From Diploscapter coronatus (Eukaryota > Nematoda > Chromadorea > Rhabditida > Rhabditidae), in the NCBI GenBank assembly GCA_964036155.1, contig OZ038423.1:39261249-39325248 (forward strand): a stretch of 64,000 nt of DNA. Reading direction: 5' to 3'. Position 1 is the stretch's first letter. Each line of letters opens with the position of its first letter. Below the pieces are notes generated by a model. That model did no database searches. It had not been told where the DNA came from and saw nothing but the letters and a program-made list of their open reading frames with translations. A program made the translations under genes and the position numbers. Positions 28,578 through 39,819 of this stretch are shown here, one piece after another.

Positions 28578-31500
28578 ATGGACAGTTCTAAAGTTGGAAC
28601 GAGCATCGGCGTGGCTTTTTGCTGCAGGAAATTAAATGGAGATGGGAAGGAAGAAATGGAACTCGAAACTCACAACAAGGCTGAAGACACAGGATTGAAA
28701 CAGGCAGAGACCAGTGGGTAGGCAAGCTTTGAATATGTTTCGAAATTATTTAAAATTTTTAAAACGAATGACGATTTAGCGGTTTGATTGCTCGAGGATG
28801 TAGTGTTGAATATTAGTTTCCTGGAAATTTTAGTTAGATGCCGAACTTTCAAGAGTGCTTAGATATCTTCCTAAGATCTTTTATTATTCCTCATCACATC
28901 TAACTTTAATTCGTTTATAAGAGTCAGTAGCAATTTAATCATTATTGTTTTTTACAAGTAGGTTCACATAATTCATGAAGGTCGAAATTTTCGAACTCTT
29001 ATTGCACCAATTATCCTTGATCATTAAAAAAATCCAAATTTATTCAAACTTTCGTGATCTTATCCAAAAATTTCATAATGCGCGTAGGTTAATTAACATC
29101 GGTGAATCATTTTCTAAAAAGATTCCATGAAATCATTTCTACCTCTAAAATCACCTCAAAATTATTCCAGTCTGCTTTTGACCTCGATTCTTTATCATGT
29201 AGCTAGTGACTTCCGCCAGCATTTTCATTCAGAATCTCACATTTCAATATCTATATCACTACGCGATAATGTCAATATCGCTCATCCTTCCTCTTGAATT
29301 TTGATAAGGAGAGGAAGTGGAAGAGAGATAGAGGAAATGAAGAGAGACAGAGAAAGAGAAGGTAGTTAGAAAGAGATAAAAGAGCTCTCGAACTGATATT
29401 ATCTGATTCGGGTAGATCCGATACCTGATATCGAATCATCTCTTATCAGTCATCAGTGGTAGTTTCGTTTATGAAATCTTTACGAACAACTTCCGATCAT
29501 TTTACCAAGCACTTCCGAACTTTATCAGCAATCAAGTTCTACTTTTCTTGGACATAGAAATTTTCCTGCAAATTAAACAAATTTAGCAGTTCCGTTAGGG
29601 CTTTTCAACTTTTACATAAATCAGTGATTTTTTTTCTGAAAACCAAAACTACTCATTCTTTCCTAGTTTCACAATCATTTTCCCTGCCTCTGAATCATAA
29701 ACTTGACGATAATCTTTCCGGGTTTTTCATGGATTCTCCTTAGAATTGCCGTGAATGTCTGCTGGTTTTTCCTCGTTTCTACCGAATTAGGAGCAGGTTT
29801 ATGAGCGGGCATTCGTTGGGGTGACTTTCCTCAGGAAAATTGGATTACTACATCCTCGTAAAATGAATATGACTGACTAACTGGCAATTTTCATGCCAGA
29901 AATGTAGCTAACGATAAGATCTTGCAACTGTACCTCGGGAAATTTCTTCCAAGTTTTGGAATTTTCACTTTTTACATTAAATTGTCAAAGAAATTGTATA
30001 TTGCAAATACTTATCTATGTCCACTTTATTTATCTTTTGAAACATACACTGTACATTCTATTTTTTAGTTTTTCTTCAATTTTATCGAAGCTTAGCGAAA
30101 GTTAAGAAGAAAAGATTCGTTCTGATAGATTTATCTGTTCAGTTATTTTCAAAATGCGATATTCATCGATCGAGATAATGGCATGTGTTTTTCTCTAAAT
30201 TATTCTTCTACCCTTAGTCTAAATGACTATGTCAATCTACCATCGCCAAATCTGTATAAAAATAACTTGACTACAATTTTGAACCCTAATCAAAATGTTA
30301 AATGTTACAATGTCTCATTTTTATTGAAACCCCTATCGAAATTGATCGTCTATGTGACAAGAAAATATTGATGGATTATCCCTTTATATCCCCACTCCTA
30401 AAAATGGCATATTCTCTGAATCATTCATTCCGAATTAGGTCGCGCATTTCGCATTTTTCTCCCTAAAAACGGATTGGTTCATTAACCCCCACCCTCTTTT
30501 TCGCTCAGATTGATATCTCTATCAAAATTTATCTTCATTCCGAAATCTCCTCTTTTTTCTCCTACTATTTCTCCTGTCCTTGAGCGATTTGCCACTTTTA
30601 CGGACAGTTCTCTGACTGCAAAAAGTCAGAAGGGGCTGATTATAGTATTTTTCTCTTTCTCTCTTCGATTTAGGTGATATTTTCAGTCATTGTTTTCCGC
30701 GATTAGTCGCCTCGTCTTCGATTTCATTAGTGACCCCTCTAATCGTCCCTTTCTTCTACCTTCTCGGACACGAATTACTCTTTCTTTAGAGAAGAAAGAA
30801 GAGTATTTCCAAATATTGACACGGTTTAACCGCATTTTGCGGATTATCCGGAGACTTATCCCAAAGCAACTGGATTTATCGTAGCTTCACTAGAAACTTG
30901 TTTAAAGTCAGGAAGTCTTTCTATTTTCCTTACCTTTATTCTCGATATCCTGAATCTATTCGATTGTGAAATTCGCGTTAAACTTGTAGATTTTGTATGT
31001 TTCAAGGACGTTTTATTTAAATTACGCTAATTTTCAGCTAATCTATTTGAACGATTCTCTATAAAGCTATAAAATATCATTATTTTAGACGAATTTATCA
31101 TGAGTTCTTCTCTTTAAATCGCGTATTTCATCAAACTCTATCACTCACTTCATTTTGTATTTTGTGATGAAATCCCCAAATTCCGTGCTTCGCTGCGTAA
31201 CACGTTGTCATTTGCTAGTGTCTCTAAGATAGTCCCTTCATTCTTCATTTTAGAGTTTTGTTCAGCATGACTTATTGGATCTGTAGCTCTAGGCAAACTT
31301 ATATGCTCTGTAAGTTTTGCCAAAGCTTTTTATCTAAATTTAGTAAACTTGTAGCTAGTCTCGATGATATAAACATTCGAAAATAAACTGAAATTTTACA
31401 GACAATTTCATCAAAAGTTCCCCCTTTCTGTATTAGGTGATGAAATCTTCAAATGTCATGCTCTAGTGCGTAACACATTGTCATTTGTTAGTGCCCTGCT

Positions 31501-34500
31501 GCTAACATATTCCCTTTACTCTAGGGTCTTGTTCGGCTTGGCTTACTGGCTCTGCAGCTCTAGGCAAATTGATTTCCCTCTTTCCTTGTCATCTTTCCTT
31601 CTTTTCCTTCTCTTCAATTTCCTTCTCTCCCTCTGTCTATCTTCATTTCCTTAGCATTTCTTGCATCAGCTACCATGTATTTCAGCTTTCATCTAGGCTC
31701 ATTTCAGCTAAAGCTAGAAAGGGTCATTCATTCGTTATTTACATGAGTCGTGTCGAAAGAGATTTTGGTTATGAGTAGAAAATCAATTTTTCGAAATCTA
31801 GATGGGGTAAATTCGAAGCTACTGATTTTTCTAATCCATACGAATGCTGATCTTCTTCAAAAATATATTAACCCAAATTTGGCCGATCTTTCTGATTTGA
31901 TATCTATAAATTTTAATTTTGGAAAAATTAGCCTAGGAATGAATAATCGTTCATTTCACTGTGTGCAGGTTACATATGTTTCATGTGAAGACTAGTTTCT
32001 CGAAAAATTTTGGATATCGATATGATTGTCTCCGTCGACATATCATCCAACCATTCACTAATCTCCCCTCTTCTCTAAAAAGCCTTTAGGCAGCTTTCTC
32101 TATAGGGCCCACATGTGTGTGAGGGAAATATCGTACGAAAATGGAGAGTCGGAGAGAGGAAAACGAATTGCAAAGCAAGGTCCTGTTGACTAACCTCGAA
32201 CCGCCACAGGGTTTTGGCCTGGTTTAGAGATAGAGAGAGGGCGCTCTTTCCCTATGCTCTATGCTGTTGGCTGTTAGGCTAGGACCATCGCATTGCGGCA
32301 TTACGCACTGCGTTCCTCTTCTTTTAGTGTTTCGTACTACCGCATTTGAAATGCTTTATCTTTCCCTTATGACCTCTCTGTTTTAGTTACTATCTCAAAT
32401 TTTCTGCTTCTCTAAATGTGCGATTTTCATACTATCCAATCATTCATTTTGTTTATTTCTCTAATTCTCATATTTTTCTTCGACATATCTACTCTTTTCT
32501 CCTTCTCTACTTCCATTTTCATGAAACCATCGATTTTTAGATTTGTAGTCAGTGCAGATGCCTAAAATTCACACAATTCATTTTTGTAGCATTCTAAATC
32601 TCAACGCATGATTAAAGATAGATATTCAATATCGGCTGGTATAATTTCTGAAAGATCTCAAGCTCTGTAATTTATTTTTGAAAGGGGAGATGGAAAAGTA
32701 TTGATTTTGAGCGAGAAAGCAGTTTTCTTTACCTATTTTGGCCTTGTTCGAGAGGGTGAGAGTTGGTATGGTTATACACTTGTCAAGTGCCATTGTAGAA
32801 TGGAATAGAGAATGGGGAATGGAGATGAGTGGGTGTGCGTTTCCTTGCAAAAGATATGCTTCAGAATATCTGTCAGTACAATTTGGTCTGTTTCCTTTTA
32901 GTTTGATGATTTGCAATTATAGATTATCAAAATGATAGATATTTATGCGATCATTTATTATTTATAGGTAACTTATTATATCGTTCCCCAAAACTTACAC
33001 AAATCATTCGTTCAGCCGAAAATTAATAGATTTAACATTTTTGCTAACTCTGCATTAATTCCTTTATCGAAATTCTAATGATAAAGATATTCAAGATTTC
33101 CACTTGTCTACCAAACCATATTTTCCCCAAAAAAATAAACTAGCTATCGATACCTTTTCCTTTCATTTTTTGCTCGAGTGACTCCATGAGAACTCCCTTG
33201 AACCCTCATTCCTCGTTGCATGTCCTTGAATGGTCTGCGTGGTTCAAAAGGTATCCCTTTCCCTCATTTCCCCTTCTCTCTATTCATTCTCACCTGCAAA
33301 TTGCCTAGAAGTAATCGCAAGGGCCTTGTCGAATTAGAATTTGCATCATCATTCACATCGCTGTAAATATCGCGCATCTTTTCTTTTCGTTTCTTCATTT
33401 GGAAGATCATCATTTCATCTGTGACAGAGAACGATATCGATTTATCATCCCCTTTTACGTTATTTTGTGGACTGATAAGATATAACTTTTCTATATTCTT
33501 AGATGAATAAGGAAATTTTTGAATGATTTTTCTAACAAATAAGCTTCGATAATATTCTACGAATCCGTCTTTCTGTTGTGTCGAATTTTTGAAACGTAGA
33601 ACAAATGAGAAATATCCTTTTCTTCCAAATATTTTTTGCTACTATAAGCGCTTCTAATTATCATCTTTTATTGGGTTGTCGCACAAGTTCTAGTAAAAGT
33701 CTTGAAAAATTTATTTCTCTAATATAGATTTATGAAACAAATGGGATTTTAGTGGTATCATCATCTTGTCTTGGGTTTTCAAGCTATACCAGTTTTGACT
33801 CCGTCACTTCATAGATAGCGCGTAAACAGCATGGATGATATAAAGGCATTTTTCGAAACTTCTAAAAAACTCAGCTTTGATCCAATTAGTGATAAGTTTT
33901 TTTTAATCAAACTTAGGATAGTTTAGAAGATTTACTCAAGTAGTTTACAGTATTGAAAAATTCTGACTTCAACTGCAAACACACGCACTTTGCTCGTTAA
34001 TTGGAAATAGTTAACTTTTGTATGGAGCTCTCAAAAAATCGTTATCAAAAGTTTATTCTTTGAAACCCAACTAATTCTTCACTCTCAAAAATGCTGCCGT
34101 TTCTGCGTAAGTTATTACAGTAAGATTACCCCTTTTGAAATCCCGTCAAGTGCTGCGTATTTGTGCAGAAATAACGAAATTTTTTATGAATAATATTTAT
34201 TTTTTGTCGTCAAACTGTGTGTTGACGTGAGCAGGGTGTAGTGCTGATTTCGCAACGAGCCGATCGATTGTGAAGAGAAGGAAAAGTGTTAGTGAAGGGA
34301 GGAGAGGGCAGAGAGCAATAGAGAGTGACGACAAATTTAGATGAAAAGCATGACACATCATTGACTGAGAAAGAGGTACGGTAGTTTTAATGAGCAATAA
34401 GTATACTGTAAATTTGATCATTTCCTTGTTGATAAAAAATCTACAACTTTTTGAAATGAAAATCTTTTGAAAGATGTTTCAGGATTAGTTAATATACTAC

Positions 34501-37211
34501 TTTCTATCATTTTACGGCCTTTTGCCATCCTATTTTAATCCAGATCTTCGGTAACGACTGAATTCTTTCAGAATAATGTTTCAAATAAGATTCAAAAGTA
34601 GTTTAATAAAAGGAAAGAATTTTCGAATGGTTTATCAAAAATCTAACATTTCGAAACACCGTTCAATATCATGCTCTCTGCCTCAAACCGCTATTGACGA
34701 CACTATTTTCCCTTCGGCTTACCACTGCAATTCTGTCATTTTCATCTGCCCGAATCATCGCCTCTTTTGTCTTTCCAACTTGCTCCAACTATGACTCATT
34801 TGTGAACACATGTGGGAAAATGCATTGTTTTAATTTCAATTATGCCAGCCGGGTGCTGGCCTGCTGTTCTAATGCATTAGATTAGAGACAGCTTGTTCTG
34901 ACTCTTTAATTCATTATTTTGCAAAAATTTCCTAATTTTTAGCTAAACTTTACTTGGGTATCAAAATCTTACATTTCCAAAATTGTAACTTTTCCTCTCG
35001 TTATGAACTGCAGAAGCTGAGGGTTCAATAATAATTACTCGAAACCAGCTTCAATTCTTGACTTCTCCAATTTCCCTAGTTTTTCATTGCAATTTTCACC
35101 CTGACTGCTCACTCACCGAGTTTTTGTTTGCTGCGTCTCGTTTCTTTTTGCCAATTTCAACCGTGAAATTTAGCGCTTCCTCAATTTTTTTTTACCTTTT
35201 CCCTCGCAAACATCGATTTTTTTTTGCGAAATTTCCTCAGCGCTAACCCCGCCCCCTTCGCGCACGGTAATGAAAGGAGCGAAAAGCGAATGAAATAGGG
35301 AAAAATCGCGTTTTGTCTTGCAGTTACTTCGACTTTTGAAAGCGGTCCGTCAAATATTTTCTGTCCAGAAAATGCCCGAATATTCTCTATCGAAACCCCA
35401 AAAACCCGTCCAAGAGCTCCGTTACAATCAGCCATTCCCCTATAAGGAAAACCCATATTCTTACCCATCTAATTATATGTAAGTCGAAAAACCCATGGGA
35501 TCATTCAACAAGATCTCAAATCTATAAACTAGCATGCATCTCTTCCATTTAATTTTAATCAGGGATAGTGAAAACAATATTTGGAAGTAGAAGCTCTAGA
35601 ATACCATTTCTAATCCACATTTTTGTGATCTACTAAAACAAAAACCTTGCGAAAGTTTTTAATTTTGTATCTAAAACTATTATCTTTAACATTTTTGCGT
35701 TCAGTAAACTCGAAAAACTTGTGACATTTCCAAATTTCCCCTTTTCTAATCTGATAATCGATGATTTTACCTAGTTCCTTTTTCAAAAGTAACTTTTAGG
35801 CGTGAATAATTCGTCTTAAAAATCGAAAGAAAAAATCGATTTTGAAACTGAAGTTGTTGATTTGCAGATGCTCTAACAGAATGGAAAGGGACAAGGGAAA
35901 GGAGAAGCCGCCTTCGAGATCGAATTCGGACGAGTCGATCGGGACTAGGCCCGTCTCTGTCACTGTCGTCAGGGACACTGGAACTAAGGTACGAGGGTTT
36001 TCTTCTATTCCAATTTCATTTATTTCTAAACCATTACTACTTTTTCAAAGTGACTTTATGAAATGGTTGAAACTTATTTGATTTTTCAGAACACATTGAT
36101 AATGTAGAGCAAACTTTGAGACACATTTGAGTCTTCAAGATGTATTTTTCTTGATTGAGTGAAACGTATCCGAATGTTTATCATTAAATTTTGAATGCAA
36201 ATCGAATCATAATCTCACCATCTACAGCTTTCATAAATCAATTTAATAAGCGAACTAAAACCTATCTAAAACATTTGAAGGCTTAACGAGTCTATCTTTC
36301 AGGTTCAACTTATGCTCAAAGCGCACGGCATGAAGAAGAAGAAAAGCTTCTTCGGATCCATTCTCACCGCCTTCAAGAAGGTAAAGAATTTCGAAAATTA
36401 TGAAGAAAAAGCCCCAAGTCTGAAATTCATCTCTAAAATTCTAATTTTCAGCCGCACACTCCTTCGAAGCTAGTGGAAAACGGTCGTTTCACGCGCTTCG
36501 ACCTGAAGGACCACTCGCTGGGCCTCACCCTGGAAGTGCAGACGAACAAGAAAAAGAAGAAGTCGAACGAGAACAGGGTCGACACCTTCGTCTGCGACAT
36601 CAAACAGTTCCCCACTGGCATCAACCCGGACAGCGCGGAGTTCGAGGTTAGTCAATGATTTTTATCTACATTTTCTTCGAAAATTGTGTTGAACACATTT
36701 TATTTGGATTCAACAATATTGTAAAATCAACATGTGTTTTGAAGATGTTCAATTTTCTCTAGATCAAAGCTACCAAAAATTTGATGAAAAATCGATTCGA
36801 ACATTTCGAAGAAAAACAAAAACTAATCGTTTTTGCGTTATTCGAGTAAAGAGAAACAAGGCACGTGTTTGAGTTTGAAATGAAACACGATATCATTGTA
36901 AAATTGCTTAACTCGGCAGCGTTTTTTTCTGGCAGCTTGACATTCCTCGAACACGAGGAAAAATAATCATTCGAAAGAAACCATCGAGGGTTATTCTGTT
37001 ATGTTTCACAAAAATAATAAGTTGACCTCTTATCGCCTATGATCATTGCCATAAAAATTCTTAAACTTTCAATAAATATTTTTTTCAGATTCTAGAGCCA
37101 GCGAGCGGTGAGGCGTTCATCCACATGACCCTGATGAAGACCGACAATCTAAATATTAATTGGAAGGAGTTCCTCGATGCCAACGGCACGATCGACATCA
37201 CTGCCATCTGA
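28578..37211 (+). CDS. Unrecognised 218-residue basic protein with a 7.15-kb intron
   Basis: Exons: 28578-28717, 35868-35988, 36303-36380, 36452-36646, 37089-37211. I do not recognise the family. The N-terminal 85 residues are polar and probably disordered (Glu/Lys/Ser-rich, with a Cys pair in VAFCCRK). Then comes VQLMLKAHGMKKKKSFFGSI, a polylysine patch (KKKKK), and a compact, well-composed C-terminal half (FTRFDLKDHSLGLTLEVQ, VDTFVCDIKQFPTGINP, EAFIHMTLMKTDNLNINW) ending WKEFLDANGTIDITAI. No signal peptide or TM segment is seen, so it is likely cytoplasmic or nuclear. The ATG follows TTTTTTCAG by 6 nt. Exon 1 ends in phase 2 and joins exon 2 without a stop. A second ATG at 35881 with a good context (A at -3, G at +4) could start a 167-residue form from an internal promoter. 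The exon 1-exon 2 join rests only on phase and boundaries. Confidence 0.72.
28718..35867. other. 7.15-kb intron of the 218-aa gene
   Basis: No coding exon could be supported inside. It holds a purine-rich GA tract (29304-29392), a diverged direct duplication (31124-31300 and 31405-31571), a TA-flanked element with mariner-like ends (33671-34071), two TGAAACNTA motifs (30038, 33590) and a GC-box-like segment (35244-35256). Its size suggests regulatory content or an alternative promoter for the short form beginning in exon 2. Confidence 0.5.
31124..31571 (+). repeat. Diverged direct duplication in the long intron
   Basis: 31124-31300 and 31405-31571 align along their length. Both begin ATTTCATCAAA, both contain GATGAAATC, GCGTAACACRTTGTCATTTG and TTGTTC, and both end CAGCTCTAGGCAAA or GTAGCTCTAGGCAAA. 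Unit spacing is about 281 bp. No long ORF is shared. A local tandem duplication of intronic sequence is the simplest reading. Confidence 0.65.
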
Positions 37212-38314
37212 ATCCCCAGCGATGCATCGTCGCGAGATTCTCAATTCTGACGACATCAAGTAGCATCTTTAACTTTATTATTTTCTTGTATTATTTTTGC
37301 ACAGCCCATGGTCTCATATTGTTGTAGGGGAAGTTCGTTAGTTCTCTTGCAAAGGCCTTTTGAAAGAGTTATTTGTAAGATTTCTGTTCAAAATGATCAT
37401 TTCAAATTTTACAAATGACGCAATATTTATGAGAAATTCATGTGATTTTTTTCCCTAAATTCTGCTGATTTTGACGAGTGATCAAAAAATAGAATTTTAT
37501 CTCAAGATACCTAACTGAATGAGCCACAATTTTCAAATTTCTTCTTTGATCATCCCCAAATCATTCTTGAACCTAAACTTTATTCTCTGATCGCCAAAAA
37601 CTGGCAAAAAGTCTGAATTTTATGATCATTTCTCGCTGAAACTCCAATCTTTATCAGGAAATGTACTGCCCCTTTCTCTGGCCATTTTTCCGCTAAAAAT
37701 GGCATGTCTGATTGGCGACTGAAATTATATGCAAGTGTGTTTTCGGTTTCTATCTCTCACCATTGGACGAGAGATTTTCTTTTCAGTCACCAATCAGTGC
37801 TGATCATTTACCCTACGTTTACGTCGTTTCCCCGGATTTTAACGACTTTTCTCTTTCTCTCACCTCTCTTCAAATCCAATTGTCTCTTGTCGTCACGTTG
37901 ACTTTGAATTTTATTTCATTCATTTTCATTACCCTGACACTAAAATATTATCTGGAAACGGCCGTCCTATTTTCTTGATTTTTTTATTAATTTTTATCAA
38001 TTCCCTAGGATCACCTTCAAAAATACTGAACTTGGTATGCTAGAAATTTAGGAAATTCTCTAAAAAATTGAAATTGTTTTAGAGAATTTTGTTTTTAAAA
38101 TTTATTTTACGTCACTTACGCCAAAAGAATATGTCCATTTTCTTGTAACCTCTTCGTTCGTTCTGCTAGTAACTTTTCTTATCGAATTTCGTGCTCTCCC
38201 ACCTTCTAATATTACGGTTCAAATACTTGGAATCTAAACGTTTTCCATTTTTGTTGATAAATTGTATTTTTTGTATTCTTGGAAAAATAATACAATATTC
38301 AAAAATGAAGTGAT
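37212..38314. other. Intergenic, left flank of the foldback element
   Basis: AT-rich and without a supportable gene. It includes the 3' UTR of the 218-aa gene. No AATAAA was found close to its stop codon. Confidence 0.5.
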
Positions 38315-38322
38315 ATTTATTT
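38315..38322. repeat. Candidate 8-bp target-site duplication (left)
   Basis: ATTTATTT here recurs at 39389-39396, directly outside the other end of the foldback element. It is low-complexity, so the assignment is tentative. Eight-bp duplications are typical of hAT-type insertions. Confidence 0.5.
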
Positions 38323-39388
38323 GGAACATTCCAAGCATATGGGTGCTAACGAGTTAGACCATATAGAGCATGTATATAGGGGTAATCGAGGGTGCTGAGC
38401 ACGAATCTGGTGATCTTTTTTACCGGAAATGTGTTCTAGAAGTTCTAGAACACCTGCAAAGTGCAAAATTCCCTATATAGGAAATTGACTATAACGAGTG
38501 TAGTAAACTTATTTTTATATTTTTATAGGGGTAATCGAGGGCATAGAATGTGAATATGATGTTTATTTGCATTCCAGAACATTCTAGAACAATTTACACG
38601 GACTTCATTTAATTAAAAAATCCCCTTATATAGCGAATATTTTAGTGCATAGAATTGCACTGAATAATGCACGTTTATAGGGGTTGTTAAAGGCGTAGAA
38701 TTCAAATATTAGGTTTATTTTCAGTGATAATTAGTCCCAGGAACAGAGAACTAAATTTAAAAAAATGAAAGGATCCGAGTACCGGTCTGCCTACCCTCGT
38801 TCGTTGATTCGGAACCGGTACCAAAATTTTGCCTACCCCCGCCTAGCCTCTTTCATTAATTCGGAACTCGATAACGAAATTTTCCTACTCTCTTTCGTAT
38901 TAATGTAATTTTGCATAGTCCTATCCTATGCTTATTTGTGAAATGGATAATTTGGGAGATGGAAGCAGCCTATGCATATCTCACCTGTACCTCTGGTCCT
39001 AATAATCGAATTCTACACCTTCAATAACCCCTATAAACGTGCATTATTCAGTGCAATTCTATGCACTAAAATATTCGCTATATAAGGGGATTTTTTAATT
39101 AAATGAAGTCCGTGTAAATTGTTCTAGAATGTTCTGGAATGCAAATAAACATCATATTCACATTCTATGCCCTCGATTACCCCTATAAAAATATAAAAAT
39201 AAGTTTACTACACTCGTTATAGTCAATTTCCTATATAGGGAATTTTGCACTTTGCAGGTGTTCTAGAACTTCTAGAACACATTTCCGGTAAAAAAGATCA
39301 CCAGATTCGTGCTCAGCACCCTCGATTACCCCTATATACATGCTCTATATGGTCTAACTCGTTAGCACCCATATGCTTGGAATATACC
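38323..39388. mobile_element. Foldback / long-TIR DNA transposon (1.07 kb) with repeat-built arms
   Basis: Two 391-bp arms (38323-38713 and 38998-39388) are near-perfect reverse complements around a 284-bp spacer. Each arm is itself made of about 150-bp units, all starting with TATAGGGGTAATCGAGGG or a variant (left arm 38375, 38524, 38676). The first two units also share TTCTAGAA pairs and a TATATAG block. The spacer has no meaningful ORF and encodes no transposase, so the element is non-autonomous. A candidate 8-bp duplication (ATTTATTT) flanks it. It sits 1.1 kb after the 218-aa gene and 430 bp before the HDHD5-like start codon. Transcribed, it would form a very long hairpin RNA. Confidence 0.88.
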
Positions 39389-39396
39389 ATTTATTT
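39389..39396. repeat. Candidate 8-bp target-site duplication (right)
   Basis: ATTTATTT, matching 38315-38322. Low-complexity sequence, so tentative. Confidence 0.5.
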
Positions 39397-39819
39397 TTAG
39401 GAGGTTTGAATTTCCCTAAAGGGGTCAACTTTTTGTTCCCTAATACGAATATTTCTGTCGTTTGTCCCGAGATTTTAACATCGCTAACAAAAAATAGTTC
39501 AAACCGTCAGATTCATCAAGATTTTCTGAAAAAAAAGATCCTGAAAAGTCATATTTTTAAAGGATACGTGATTGCTCAATGTTTTATCTGAAACAGGCTT
39601 GTTCGGGTATTTTTATTTGTCATTTTTGTTCGAATTTCGTTTCGCTTTTCAAAATTAAAAGAAATCATTTTCGAACGGGTCTGATTAAAATCGCTATAAA
39701 ATGTCGAATTTTGTCTTTTCAGATGATCTCTGAAGCGATCTGAAAAGCGTACAAAATTAGGAGACTTCGAGCGATTAGTGAATAGAAACAGCCAGACAAC
39801 AGACAAGTCAACGACAGAG
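39397..39819. other. 5' flank of the HDHD5-like gene
   Basis: No exon seen. The frame of the first HDHD5-like exon stays open upstream to 39778 but has no earlier ATG, so the ATG at 39820 is taken. Presumed promoter and 5' UTR; no clear core motif is visible. Confidence 0.45.
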
